A DNA stretch of 64,000 nucleotides from JBCCFC01 sp965213595 (GCA_965213595.1 CBDBZO010000002.1:1116001-1180000); one strand, 5' to 3'. Shown: positions 16,841 through 25,112, numbered from the stretch's first letter. Translations and numbers: made by a program. Notes: generated by a model from the letters alone, not told the origin.

Positions 16841-16892
16841 CAAAACTGGAGCCTCAGGGTTCCAAAACTGCGACCGCGAGATTTCAAAACTG
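16841..16892. promoter_or_regulatory. Three helically phased caaaactg repeats, probable XRE operator
   Basis: caaaactg occurs at 16841-16848, 16863-16870 and 16885-16892, a constant 22-base spacing (about two helical turns), so the three sites face the same side of the DNA. Flanks are partly conserved too (tttcaaaactgg twice). They sit in the 183-base gap between the divergent XRE gene and the secreted-protein gene. The operator role is inferred. Confidence 0.65.
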
Positions 16893-17003
16893 GCACTTTT
16901 TCGCGGGACAAATGCCCGCGCGATTTGGTATTCTATCAGCAGAACGACGTAAGCTTACGAAATGTTTTGCAGCGACCATTCTATCACATCAACAGGAGAC
17001 ACA

Positions 17004-17936
17004 ATGAAAAGTTCGCATCGGTTTGTCAAATTGGTCTGTGCTCTGTGTGCTGCTTCACTGCTTCTATCCTTTGCACCTCGCTCTACGTTTGCACAAGAGA
17101 ATGAAGACGAAAGCGAACAGTTTGACAACGTGGTTTACTTGCCCACTATCCAAAGTGGTAGTGTTGAGGAGACTCAACAGGTTGACTCGGTGGATGAATC
17201 CATGATCCCCAGCTTAGAGATTTTGGATGCACCATCAACTATCGACGAAGATTGGGAGGTTGTTAGCGTTGAGACAGAAGTGCAGAATGTAGGAACAGTT
17301 CAACAGTTTGGCAAGGAAGTGGCAGTTACTCGCGTGCATACTACAACTGTTCGCCAATCACCGGAAGGTTACATACCCCCAGAAGGGGTTCCAGACTGTT
17401 TTGGGGATTCCGTCCAGGATTCTGAAGAGCTGCAAGAGTCCTTTGTGAAGAAAGGAGCCCAACAAAGTACAGGTTGTCAGTACCAAGGAGCTACAAGTAG
17501 GTCCGATGCCAGTTCATTTTACTGGGGGAATGACAGAAAGATCACCTCACACCTCAAACATTTTGCATATAAATTCTGCAAGGGTGCGGTTTGTACTGAA
17601 TACTACAAACCAAACCGGCTTGAAATCTGGTGGACACGAACCGATTCGGGTTGGTCAGCAGATTATGGCTATGTCACTTGGGGATGCACTACCTGCACTA
17701 AGTGTGACAACAGTACTTGGTCACATGTTTGGGAGAAGCGAGATTTTCTCTCTGCTAGGTGGAAAGACCACTTTGACATGACATCCGATGTTCATTCCCT
17801 ATCGGTTAGCTGGCCAGCAGTACATAGTCCTACCTCTTATGGGCAGTACCTTAAGGCAACGGTCGATTCCAAAGTCTATGAAGATTTGAGTCACGAAAGG
17901 GGTGATCTGTTCGTTTTGGCTGGGTATAACAACTAA
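17004..17936 (+). CDS. Secreted cysteine-containing hypothetical protein
   Basis: A 310-residue protein from ATG 17004, with aggaga at 16993-16998. It has a classic signal peptide (FVKLVCALCAASLLLSFAP, cleavage likely after TFAQ). The mature N-terminus carries VVYLPTIQSG, which recalls the FLPLVVG tails of other secreted proteins here but in a different position. Cysteines are frequent in the mature protein (FCKGAVCTEYY, WGCTTCTKCDNSTW), suggesting disulfides or metal binding. No family is recognised. Base composition is lower in G/C than most of the window. It probably starts a group of three small exported proteins and is likely controlled by the divergent XRE regulator. Confidence 0.7.
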   Translation: MKSSHRFVKLVCALCAASLLLSFAPRSTFAQENEDESEQFDNVVYLPTIQSGSVEETQQVDSVDESMIPSLEILDAPSTIDEDWEVVSVETEVQNVGTVQQFGKEVAVTRVHTTTVRQSPEGYIPPEGVPDCFGDSVQDSEELQESFVKKGAQQSTGCQYQGATSRSDASSFYWGNDRKITSHLKHFAYKFCKGAVCTEYYKPNRLEIWWTRTDSGWSADYGYVTWGCTTCTKCDNSTWSHVWEKRDFLSARWKDHFDMTSDVHSLSVSWPAVHSPTSYGQYLKATVDSKVYEDLSHERGDLFVLAGYNN

Positions 17937-18002
17937 AGATGAGAGCTGCCAAGGAAAGCCTACAATACTGGCTTGCCTTGGCAGTTTCAAATGAGGACTG
18001 CA

Positions 18003-18467
18003 ATGTATAAATTAATGGGCCTTTTACTAATTATGGCTCTGGCTGCGTGTCAGCCTGCAGGCATTGTTGCACAATCGGATGCAGAGATTACGACGCCACC
18101 TGCTCCCATCGAGACAATTTTGCCAGCACCCACATCCACAGTTCTACCTGACTGCCCAAGTTCCGAAGAGACGGGCGACGTCACTTTAACGACGGAAGCA
18201 GTATCATCTTCCAGAGCGCGAGTGAATTTGACGGGACTACAGCCAGGTGAAACCTTAAAGCTGATTTTAACCACAGGCACAGAATTCGATGGTGCCGGTG
18301 CTGAGGCAGAGCCCATTCAACAAGTCAATGCAGAAGGGCGCTATACTTACGAAGTGGGAAGTCTACGCGATTTCTCTGCTCCCGAGGGCGAGCCAACCAC
18401 TTGGCAAGTGCGCGTCCTACACAGCGGCGGCATCATCTGCGGCGAAGTTATGCTGCCAGCAGAATAA
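18003..18467 (+). CDS. Small lipoprotein
   Basis: A 154-residue protein from ATG 18003. The N-terminus MGLLLIMALAAC is a lipoprotein signal with the lipobox LAAC, so the mature protein begins at a lipidated Cys of about residue 15. A Pro/Thr-rich stretch (TTPPAPIETILPAPTSTVLP) acts as a spacer to a small beta-rich domain (RARVNLTGLQPGETLKLIL, TWQVRVLHSGGIICGEV). No family recognised. It lies 66 bases after the secreted protein gene and is followed by a strong terminator. Confidence 0.65.
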   Translation: MYKLMGLLLIMALAACQPAGIVAQSDAEITTPPAPIETILPAPTSTVLPDCPSSEETGDVTLTTEAVSSSRARVNLTGLQPGETLKLILTTGTEFDGAGAEAEPIQQVNAEGRYTYEVGSLRDFSAPEGEPTTWQVRVLHSGGIICGEVMLPAE

Positions 18468-18483
18468 CTATTTATCGCAACAA

Positions 18484-18516
18484 CAAAAGGCTCCGCACGT
18501 TGCGGAGCCTTTTGTG
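18484..18516 (+). terminator. Intrinsic terminator
   Basis: The stem aaaggctccgca / tgcggagccttt encloses a short loop and ends in a T-rich run, directly after the lipoprotein gene. It is symmetric enough to work on the other strand too. Confidence 0.85.
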
Positions 18517-18539
18517 TTCACGGAGTTGCCAGCATCCTA

Positions 18540-18579
18540 CCCCCACTCAGCGCCGGAATAAAATGCACCTCGCTCGGCC
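18540..18579 (-). pseudogene. Fragment of the moaD-like gene tail
   Basis: Read on the minus strand this gives SEVHFIPALSGG-type sequence (EVHFIPALSGG followed by RML), matching the end of the intact moaD-like gene at 19610-19957. It is only about 40 bases long and sits right after a terminator. Confidence 0.65.
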
Positions 18580-18644
18580 AACAATGCTGTATAGTGTTTG
18601 CTCCGAATCTCTCCACCTTGAAGAATGAAGAGCCAAGGAATTTA

Positions 18645-19265
18645 ATGATGAGTAAAACAATAAAGAGCTACTCTAAATGGTTAATGGTGATGGCTGTGGC
18701 TTTAACTTCTTTGCTGTCAGGTTGCTCTGCAAATACATTACGTGACTACATTACTCTGACGAGCGCGACAGAAGGCTCAGAAGATTACGCAGCAATTTAT
18801 ATAAAAGCGGGAGGAGCAGAACCATCCAGCATCCAGTCACATGAACTAGATGAGGAACAGCAGATAAGTGTCGCAAAGGAGCTAGGCATCACAATAATCT
18901 CACCGGAAGAATTGGAAGAAAGAATTGATGCGATAGATGATGCTGCTATCATCTACATTGAGCGCACAGCGCTTCCCCTGTTAAGCGAGGCTCAGCTGCA
19001 ACAGTGGTATCAAAATCACAAATTCATTGTTGCTATTAACACTCAAACGTCGGAGCTTGCCGATAGCTTAAATTTAAGTACAGGGATTGATGATTTGCAG
19101 CTAGAGTATCTGCGCGACGGCCACATCTTTGCCTCGTCCTACCGCTCACTCGACGATTTGTATAATGGCTCATCCAGTTATTACGCGGGCACAGATTTTT
19201 ACCGTGATTTCGAGTGGCTACACACTGTTACTACTTATCAACTGTCTAATTTTTTGGAGAATTGA
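18645..19265 (+). CDS. Lipoprotein of unknown function
   Basis: A 206-residue protein starting at ATG 18645 (or 18648), with aaggaa upstream. The signal WLMVMAVALTSLLSGC ends in the lipobox LSGC. The mature part is acidic (DEEQQISVAKELGITIISPE, ELEERIDAIDDAAIIYIERT) and appears alpha/beta, with no further membrane segment. No family recognised. It is bracketed by two terminators, so it is probably transcribed alone. Confidence 0.65.
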   Translation: MMSKTIKSYSKWLMVMAVALTSLLSGCSANTLRDYITLTSATEGSEDYAAIYIKAGGAEPSSIQSHELDEEQQISVAKELGITIISPEELEERIDAIDDAAIIYIERTALPLLSEAQLQQWYQNHKFIVAINTQTSELADSLNLSTGIDDLQLEYLRDGHIFASSYRSLDDLYNGSSSYYAGTDFYRDFEWLHTVTTYQLSNFLEN

Positions 19266-19304
19266 TAACGCTACGCGTCAACAGAAAGACTGTTGCTCAA
19301 ACAT

Positions 19305-19335
19305 AAAAAGGCTCCATTACCCCCGGAGCCTTTTT
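19305..19335 (+). terminator. Intrinsic terminator
   Basis: The stem aaaaaggctcc / ggagccttttt with a loop of about nine bases and a following T-run lies 40 bases after the lipoprotein stop. Confidence 0.85.
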
Positions 19336-19370
19336 GTCTTTTTATGCCCTTTGCATGGTTGACTCTACTA

Positions 19371-19609
19371 CCCCCGCTCAGCGCCGGAATAAAATGCACC
19401 TCGCTCTACCCCTCCAGCTTCTCGCGCAGCCCGCGATGCGTGATCGTCCCGTCGATCGCCACGGCGATATTGGGCTTCACGCGCCCCCCTCGACGAGGCG
19501 GTTGCGCAGGCTCGAAACGAGATTCGTCATTGTATCCAGTTTGTGCGTCAATCTCGCTCCGGAACGCCTCAATGTCTTTCTCGAACTGCGCCCAATCCGC
19601 ATCATCGCC
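19371..19609 (-). pseudogene. In-frame continuation of the moaD-like gene: antitoxin-like segment plus duplicated moaD tail
   Basis: Past the TAG at 19610-19612 the same frame reads on: DADWAQFEKDIEAFRSEI, which resembles the C-terminal end of small antitoxins, then GRVKPNIAVAIDGTITHRGL, a second copy of the moaD tail. A second TAG interrupts before SEVHFIPALSGG. Both segments are coherent protein, so this is either a decaying tandem duplication or a remnant of a fusion. Other genes in the window use TAG as a normal stop, so recoding is unlikely. Confidence 0.65.
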
Positions 19610-19957
19610 CTACTCTCCAGCGAAGCGTAGCCAAGGATCGCCGTTATACTCGCCGTCCAATTCCGAGAGCGATTGATGATGTAAGTTGGTTCCCCCACTC
19701 AGCGCCGGAATAAAGTGCACCTCGCTCGACCCGGCCAATTTCTCCCGCAGCCCGCGATGGGTAATCGTCCCATCAATCGCCACGGCGATGCTGGGCTTCA
19801 CCCGCCCATCCTCGACGAGCCGATCGCGCAGGCCGGGATATTGGGCGTCTAGCGCGTCGATCACCTCGCGTACGCTCGCGCCCTCAACCTCGATCTGCTC
19901 GACGCCGCCGGTCAGGTCCTGGTGCAGGGAGGGGATGAAAACGGTGTGTTGATTCAT
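19610..19957 (-). CDS. MoaD/ThiS-like ubiquitin-fold protein with C-terminal extension
   Basis: A 115-residue protein from ATG 19957 (MNQHTVFIPSLHQDLTGG). Residues 1-89 form a beta-grasp protein of the MoaD type ending at HFIPALSGG. In working MoaD the final Gly-Gly is the C-terminus and is thiocarboxylated to give sulfur to molybdopterin. Here 26 more residues follow (TNLHHQSLSELDGEYNGDPW and beyond). The protein would need processing after Gly89 to act, or the extension is a degenerate fusion. It lies last in the molybdenum hydroxylase operon, which fits a role in cofactor supply. Detached copies of its tail occur at 15870, 18540 and 19371. Confidence 0.75.
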   Translation of the reverse strand: MNQHTVFIPSLHQDLTGGVEQIEVEGASVREVIDALDAQYPGLRDRLVEDGRVKPSIAVAIDGTITHRGLREKLAGSSEVHFIPALSGGTNLHHQSLSELDGEYNGDPWLRFAGE

Positions 19958-20051
19958 AAAAATTGATCCACGAAGGACACGAAGAGCACGAAGAAAGAAA
20001 GTCAACCCTCTTCCCTTCGTGTTTCTTCGTGCCCTTCGTAGAGCATCTCCT

Positions 20052-22385
20052 CTAGTCCGCGGCGACCATTTCGCGCTCGCCCTGCTGCGACCAGATCGCC
20101 TGCATCACCTTCGGCGGCGACATGGGCAGCTCTTCAAAGCGGATACCGATGGCTTGGTAGATCGCGTTGGCGACGGCGGCGGGCGGCGGCACGATGGGCA
20201 CTTCGCCCACGCCGCGCACGCCGTAGGGGTGGTGCGGGAAGGGCGCCTCCTCGACGAGGATGCAGTCGATCATCGGCAGGTCGAGCGCCGTGGGCATGCG
20301 GTAGTCGAGCAGGCTCGAATTCATCAGCAAGCCTTCGTCGTTGTAGAAGTACTCCTCGTTCAGCGCCCAGCCGATGCCCTGCACGGCCCCGCCCTGAATC
20401 TGCCCCTCCACGTAGCTGGGGTGAATTGCCTTGCCCACGTCCTGCGCGGCGGTGTAGCGCAGAATGGTGACCTTGCCCGTCTCCGGGTCGACTTCGAGAT
20501 CGACGCAGTGGGCGCCAAAGCCGGGGCCAAACTTCTGCGGATGCACCGAGGCGCTCACGATGATTGACGAGCCGTCGGCGGTGATCTCCTGGGTCATCTC
20601 CTCGAAGGTGGCGCGGTGGTCGCCGCCGGAGAAGACGCCGTTCTCGACGCTGATTTGCTCTTCGTCGAGCTCCCACAAATCCGCCGCGCGCGTCTTCATC
20701 TCGCCCAGCAGCTTGTGGCCCAGCTCATACGTCACCCAGCCGCCGGAGAAGGTCGTGCGGCTGCCGCCCGTCACGTCGTTGTAGGCCACGGTGTTCGTGT
20801 CCGCCACCTGCGGGTTGACTTTGTCCTCGCTGATGCCCAGCGTTTCGGCAAGCTGCATGGCCAGGCTCGTGCGCGTGCCGCCGATGTCCGTCGAGCCCTC
20901 AATCAGATTGACCGTGCCGTCGGGGTTGAGCGCCGCCGTCGCGCTCGACTGGCCGCCCCAGTTAAACCAAACGCCCGTCGCCACGCCGCGCCCGCGGTAC
21001 TTGCCCTCCAGCGGCGCGTTGTAGTGCTCCGAATCCTTGAGCGCCTGCACCGTCTCCAGATAGCCGATGCGGTCGTGCGCCGGGCCGGAAGGGCGGCGAT
21101 CACCCTCCTTGGCGCCGTTGATCAGGCGGAACTCCAGCGGGTCGATGCCCAGCTTTTCCGCCACTTCGTCCATCACCGTTTCCGAGGCGAAGGCGGCATT
21201 GGTCGTACCCGGCGCGCGGTAGGCCGCGGCCTTGGGCTTGTTGACGATCACGTCGTAGCCGTCAATTTGCAGATTTTCCAGCCGATAGGGGCCGAGCACG
21301 GTCGCCGAGGCCGCGCCCACGGGCGAGCCGGGGTAGGCGCCCGCTTCGTAGGCCAGCCAGGCCGTCGCCGCCGTAATCGTGCCGTCCTGCTTAGCGCCGA
21401 CTTTGACCTTGATGTACGAGCCGGAGTTGGGTCCCGTGGCCGCAATCGTTGCCGAGCGCGTCATCGACACCTTGACCGGGCGACCACCCGCCTTCTTGCT
21501 CAGCAGCGCGGCCACCGGCTCCAAATAGACCGGAATTTTGCCGCCAAAGCCGCCGCCGATCTCCATCGGTGTCACCTTGATTTTGGCGGCGGGCATGCGC
21601 AGCAGCTCCATCAGCTGTTTGCGCACGGCAAAGGCGCCCTGCGTGCTCGTCCACACTTCGAGCGAGCCGTCGGCGTTCCAGCGCGCCGTGCCGTTGTGCG
21701 GCTCGATGTAGCCCTGGTGCACCGGCGAAGCAATAAATTCGCGCTCGACGATCACGTCGGCCTCGGCAAAGCCGGCCTCCACGTCGCCGCGCTTGTGCTG
21801 AATGTGCGCCGCCACGTTGGTCGGCTTGTCCAGCTTCTTGCCCAGCTCGTCCGTGCGCAGATCGTCTAACAGAATCGGCGCGTCATCTTCCATCGCCTTG
21901 CGCACGTCCTGCACCACGGGCAGCCGCTCGTACTCGACCTTGATCAGCTTGATCGCCTCATCTGCCGTGTGGCGATCCGTCGCGGCCACGGCGGCGACGG
22001 CGTGGTAGTGGTACAAGACCTTGTCGTCCGCCAGCACGTTGTTGCTCGCGTACTTCATGTTGGAGGCCCCCTCACCGAGGTCGACCACCTTGTCCGCCGC
22101 CTGCGGCATGTCCTGGTGCGTCACCACCGCGACGACGCCGGGGTAGGCCTCGGCCTCGCTTGTGTCGATGGAGACGATGCGCGCGTGGGCGTAGGGGCTG
22201 CGCAGCACCGCGCCGACCAACATGCCCGGCAGCTGAATATCGCCGCCGTACTTGGCGTAGCCGGTTACTTTGTCAACGCCGTCGTGGCGGATGGGCCGCT
22301 TGCCGATCACCTGGTAGCTGCCGTTGTGGTTGAAGCCGTTCGAGCCGTTGGGCCCGCGTCCATTTGTTCCGTTTGTGCCTGCCAT
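20052..22385 (-). CDS. Molybdenum-binding subunit of a xanthine dehydrogenase family enzyme
   Basis: A 777-residue large subunit that holds the molybdopterin cytosine or guanine dinucleotide cofactor and the substrate site. Family landmarks are KVTGYAKYGGDIQLPGML near the start, EIGGGFGGK, the active loop AYRAPGTTNAAFASE, and the C-terminal GVRGVGEVPIVPP with the catalytic Glu. The AYRAPG loop is unlike the AYxCSFR of true form I CO dehydrogenase, so an aldehyde, purine or other heterocycle substrate is more likely; the actual substrate is unknown. The N-terminus has an unusual Gly/Asn-rich run (about residues 1-23). A strong ggagga site precedes the ATG. It is third in a four-gene operon. 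Confidence 0.92.
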   Translation of the reverse strand: MAGTNGTNGRGPNGSNGFNHNGSYQVIGKRPIRHDGVDKVTGYAKYGGDIQLPGMLVGAVLRSPYAHARIVSIDTSEAEAYPGVVAVVTHQDMPQAADKVVDLGEGASNMKYASNNVLADDKVLYHYHAVAAVAATDRHTADEAIKLIKVEYERLPVVQDVRKAMEDDAPILLDDLRTDELGKKLDKPTNVAAHIQHKRGDVEAGFAEADVIVEREFIASPVHQGYIEPHNGTARWNADGSLEVWTSTQGAFAVRKQLMELLRMPAAKIKVTPMEIGGGFGGKIPVYLEPVAALLSKKAGGRPVKVSMTRSATIAATGPNSGSYIKVKVGAKQDGTITAATAWLAYEAGAYPGSPVGAASATVLGPYRLENLQIDGYDVIVNKPKAAAYRAPGTTNAAFASETVMDEVAEKLGIDPLEFRLINGAKEGDRRPSGPAHDRIGYLETVQALKDSEHYNAPLEGKYRGRGVATGVWFNWGGQSSATAALNPDGTVNLIEGSTDIGGTRTSLAMQLAETLGISEDKVNPQVADTNTVAYNDVTGGSRTTFSGGWVTYELGHKLLGEMKTRAADLWELDEEQISVENGVFSGGDHRATFEEMTQEITADGSSIIVSASVHPQKFGPGFGAHCVDLEVDPETGKVTILRYTAAQDVGKAIHPSYVEGQIQGGAVQGIGWALNEEYFYNDEGLLMNSSLLDYRMPTALDLPMIDCILVEEAPFPHHPYGVRGVGEVPIVPPPAAVANAIYQAIGIRFEELPMSPPKVMQAIWSQQGEREMVAAD

Positions 22386-22470
22386 GGGTTCCTCCGGGAA
22401 AAATTGCCTGCTCGTATTTCGATTTTATCGTGTTTGATTCATCAACGGGAACAGCCAGCAACACAATTTG

Positions 22471-22680
22471 TCATTCCCGCGGAGGCGGGAATCCATGCTG
22501 GAAGTACCAACCCTTCTCGGTAAATTCCATAGCACGCTTGCTATCTGTTCCATGGATTCCCGCCTTCGCGCAATGGCGTTAAGTTAAGCGATCTGGTTTC
22601 CACGCAGAGCGTGAACTCAATCCGGAGGCTCTGCCTCTCCCGCAGCGCATTCCATGGATTCCCGCCTTCGCGGGAATGAC
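22471..22680. repeat. Three REP-like repeats in the 400-base gap upstream of the Mo subunit gene
   Basis: The core cattcccgc-gaaggcgggaat occurs in variants at 22471-22497, 22551-22570 (truncated) and 22652-22680, with gaatccatg flanks in alternating orientation. This is a widespread bacterial palindrome class. The 22386-22785 gap holds nothing else that I can support. The gap splits the 2Fe-2S and Mo subunit genes, so the repeats lie inside the operon transcript. Confidence 0.8.
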
Positions 22681-22785
22681 ACTTGATCTTTGCTCCATGA
22701 ATACTTGATGCGTGGTTTGTCCATCAACAACGTGAACCCGAATCACCTTCGCCGTCCCGCCAATCACGTTTCAAATACTCACTCC

Positions 22786-23364
22786 TCATGCCATCGCTAC
22801 CGGATGCACACCCTCTTCCGTCACCTCGACCGAGTCGCTGGCGTCGAGCACGGCGCGCACGATTTTGTCGTAGCCGGTGCAGCGGCAGAGGTTGCCCGCC
22901 AGCCAGTAGCGGACTTCGTGCTCGCTGGGGTCGGGATTTTTGTCCAGCAGCGCCTTGGCCGAAACGATAAAGCCCGGCGTGCAGATGCCACACTGCAGCG
23001 CCGCGTGTTCGAGGAACTTCTGCTGCACGGGGTGTAGCCCCTCGCTGTTGCGCGCCACGCCCTCCACCGTCTCGACCGCCGCGCCCTGGGCCTCCACGCC
23101 GAGCACGAGGCAGGCGTTGACCAGCGTGCCGTTAAAAATGATGTTGCACGCGCCGCAGTTGCCGTTGTTGCAGCCTTCCTTGCTGCCCGTCAATCCTGCG
23201 ACATCGCGCAGCACCTCCAGCAGGCTCTGCCGCGGATCGACGAGCAGCTGCATTTCTTGTCCGTTAACCGTTGTTTGTACGACCGTTTTGGTTGCCACGT
23301 TTGTCTCCGTCGTGATTGTTGTTGTCGGTGCGGCTTTCAGCCGCACATTCTTTGAATTTACCAT
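22786..23364 (-). CDS. [2Fe-2S] subunit of the molybdenum hydroxylase
   Basis: A 192-residue electron-transfer subunit with two clusters. The plant-type ferredoxin cluster ligands are in GCNNGNCGACNIIFNG plus NACLVL; the second, helical-domain cluster uses CGICTPGF and LCRCTGYDKIV. I chose ATG 23364 (MVNSKNVRLKAAP); a start further downstream, near TKTVVQTTVNGQEM, is possible because the typical family starts close to that strand. It lies between the FAD subunit (115 bases upstream) and the Mo subunit genes and passes electrons from the Mo centre to FAD. Confidence 0.92.
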   Translation of the reverse strand: MVNSKNVRLKAAPTTTITTETNVATKTVVQTTVNGQEMQLLVDPRQSLLEVLRDVAGLTGSKEGCNNGNCGACNIIFNGTLVNACLVLGVEAQGAAVETVEGVARNSEGLHPVQQKFLEHAALQCGICTPGFIVSAKALLDKNPDPSEHEVRYWLAGNLCRCTGYDKIVRAVLDASDSVEVTEEGVHPVAMA

Positions 23365-23479
23365 CGCCCCACAAATACATAGGAGGCTGAATGATGGGAA
23401 GAGTGTCTGTCTTCGAGCTAGCCACGCGAAGGGAAAGTCAATGATTGCGCAGCTCAAAGCAGCGCCTACGAATGATTTC

Positions 23480-24358
23480 CTATCGATTCGCCCGCGCCCG
23501 CTCAATCGCCGTCTCCAGCGTGCGCTTTGTCATCACGCCCGCCAGGTGCTTGCGGTATTCCGCCGTGCCGCGCATGTCGCTGATCGGGGTGGCGGCGGCG
23601 CGCGCAAGGGCTGCCGCGCGCTCGATGGTCTCTTCGCTGGCGGGCTGGCCGGCCAGCTCGTCGCTAATGGTTTCGACCAGAAGCGGCCGCGGGGCGACGG
23701 CCCCCAGCGCCACGCGAATTTTGTCAATGGTGTTGCCGTCGTCGCCTAGCTGCACGGAGACGCCCGCGCTGACCACGGCAATGTCCATCTCGTTGCGCGG
23801 GATGAAGCGCAGGTAAGCCGCACCAGAGCCCGGCTGCGGCGCGGGCATGTGGAGCGAGACGAGAAATTCATCCTCTGTCATTGCGTTGCGCCGTGGGGCA
23901 AGGCAGAAATCCTCGACGGGGATTTCACGCGTGCCGTTTGGCCCGGCGACTTTAGCCACGGCATAGTGGGCAATCATAATCGGAATGGAATCGCCGGCGG
24001 GGGAGGCGGTGCAGAGGTTGCCGCCCATCGAGGCGCGCCCCTGAATTTGTACGCCGCCGATCAGCGTCGCCGCATCCATCAGGCCGGGATAAGCCTCGGC
24101 GATTTCATCGTGCTCGTACATTTTGTAGCAGGGCACGGCAGCGCCCATGGTCAGCCCGTCCTGCGCGTTATAGGTTAGCTCGGTCGCCTCGGGCAGGCTC
24201 TTCACGTCGATCACGACTTTGGCGTGCTTGCGCCCTTCGCGCAGGTCGATCAGCAAATCGGTGCCGCCGCTGAGCAGGCTGGCGTCGCGTCCGTGCTCGC
24301 CCAGCAGCCCGACGACTTGGTCGAGGCTGCTGGCCGTCACGTAATCAAATGGTTGCAC
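23480..24358 (-). CDS. FAD-binding subunit of the molybdenum hydroxylase
   Basis: A 292-residue protein of the CoxM/XdhB type, first gene of the operon. GTG 24358 is preceded by aaggag. FAD-binding features are LLSGGTDLLIDLREG near residue 30 and the GRASMGGNLCTASPAGDSIP segment; the C-terminal CODH_FAD_C domain includes RNEMDIAVVSAGVSV and VALGAVAPRP. It would oxidise the enzyme by passing electrons to NAD, quinone or another acceptor, which cannot be told here. Confidence 0.92.
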   Translation of the reverse strand: MQPFDYVTASSLDQVVGLLGEHGRDASLLSGGTDLLIDLREGRKHAKVVIDVKSLPEATELTYNAQDGLTMGAAVPCYKMYEHDEIAEAYPGLMDAATLIGGVQIQGRASMGGNLCTASPAGDSIPIMIAHYAVAKVAGPNGTREIPVEDFCLAPRRNAMTEDEFLVSLHMPAPQPGSGAAYLRFIPRNEMDIAVVSAGVSVQLGDDGNTIDKIRVALGAVAPRPLLVETISDELAGQPASEETIERAAALARAAATPISDMRGTAEYRKHLAGVMTKRTLETAIERARANR

Positions 24359-24382
24359 TGTGGTCTCCTTGTGATTAAAAAT

Positions 24383-24640
24383 TTACTGGTTGGTAATGCC
24401 GTTGGATTGGGGAATTGTTGTCAGTTGAAGCACCAACCGCAGCGCCTCGTTGACGGCGTTATCGGTGGGGAAGGCGTCGGTCACGTCCGGCGTGAGCACG
24501 CGCACGTTGCTGCCAATGCGTCGCCCCGGCGCATAGCGGCCCGTGGGTCGGACGTTCATTTGGGTGAAGTCGTATTCATCCTGCATCTCATCCGTCTCGT
24601 AGTCATCGATATATTCGACTTGATAAATTCCGTTAGCCAT
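24383..24640 (-). CDS. Antitoxin of a BrnT-type pair
   Basis: An 85-residue acidic protein from ATG 24640, overlapping the toxin gene end by 8 bases. The pattern EYDFTQMNVRPTGRYAPG followed by SNVRVLTPDVTDAFPTDNAV and NEALRLVL matches small antitoxins found next to BrnT-like toxins, with a ribbon-helix-helix-like C-terminus. It would bind the toxin and the operon promoter. Placement downstream of the toxin is the normal brnTA order. Confidence 0.75.
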   Translation of the reverse strand: MANGIYQVEYIDDYETDEMQDEYDFTQMNVRPTGRYAPGRRIGSNVRVLTPDVTDAFPTDNAVNEALRLVLQLTTIPQSNGITNQ

Positions 24641-24923
24641 ATTTGTAGAGTCGTCTTTCATCGGATGTTGCCTTCTTGCACCAATTAGCCGCTGCACTTC
24701 TCCTCGTTGTGTGTACCAGTTGTGTGTACCAGACAGTTAGCAACCTGCCTTTGTTTGATAAACCGGCTGCAAGATAGCGTACCTCTTCAATAGAATGCGC
24801 TTCATCAAGAGTTTCTACGAGCATTGGGTCAGCAAAGACTGTAGCCGCTTCATCAAAGCTAACACCATGCTTAGATGAATTCGACTGTGCTTTTGCAGGA
24901 TTCCATTGAAATTTCAGCGTCAC
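24633..24923 (-). CDS. BrnT-family toxin with an internal frame-shifted patch
   Basis: A 96-residue protein from GTG 24923. FQWNPAKAQSNSSKHGVSFD, then EAATVFADP and ATSDERRLYKYG are diagnostic of BrnT ribonuclease toxins. The middle is abnormal: after LLTVWYTQ the family continues like RGEVQRLIGAR, and this reading exists here only in another frame. A 13-base tandem duplication (24707-24732) shifts the frame and a later one-base loss restores it, leaving about 14 scrambled residues (LVHTTRRSAAANWC). I infer the toxin is inactivated while the length and the overlap with the antitoxin are kept. Confidence 0.8.
   Translation of the reverse strand: MTLKFQWNPAKAQSNSSKHGVSFDEAATVFADPMLVETLDEAHSIEEVRYLAAGLSNKGRLLTVWYTQLVHTTRRSAAANWCKKATSDERRLYKYG
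24707..24732. repeat. 13-base tandem duplication inside the BrnT toxin gene
   Basis: ttgtgtgtaccag is present twice, back to back (24707-24719 and 24720-24732). One copy would give the expected BrnT frame at this point. Confidence 0.95.
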
Positions 24924-25112
24924 GGCGTGTCAACTTGAAAGGAAGAGACGGACTGTCCCTCTATTATAAGCGCGATGGCGGTATAGGTCAACGGTTGGAA
25001 AAATTCTTGCGAATTCTACTGATCGGGGAGCAAAATCAAGCCGCCACGCGTTACCAGTAGTAGATGACCTACCACTTACTCGTGTCTACTTTCTTTCAGC
25101 CGCTATTTTTCT

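Noticed and set aside
19371..19957. TAG recoding (amber read-through) in the moaD region
   Set aside because: Other genes in the window, including argH and the transposase, end normally at TAG, and the downstream part looks like a duplicated tail. Decay is simpler.
20616..21869. Long plus-strand frame opposite the Mo subunit gene
   Set aside because: The composition (Arg, His, Ala, Gly runs) is typical of antisense high-GC frames, and the opposite strand carries a complete, recognisable enzyme.
20052..22385. Aerobic CO dehydrogenase large subunit
   Set aside because: The active-site loop reads AYRAPG rather than the AYxCSFR of true form I CO dehydrogenase.
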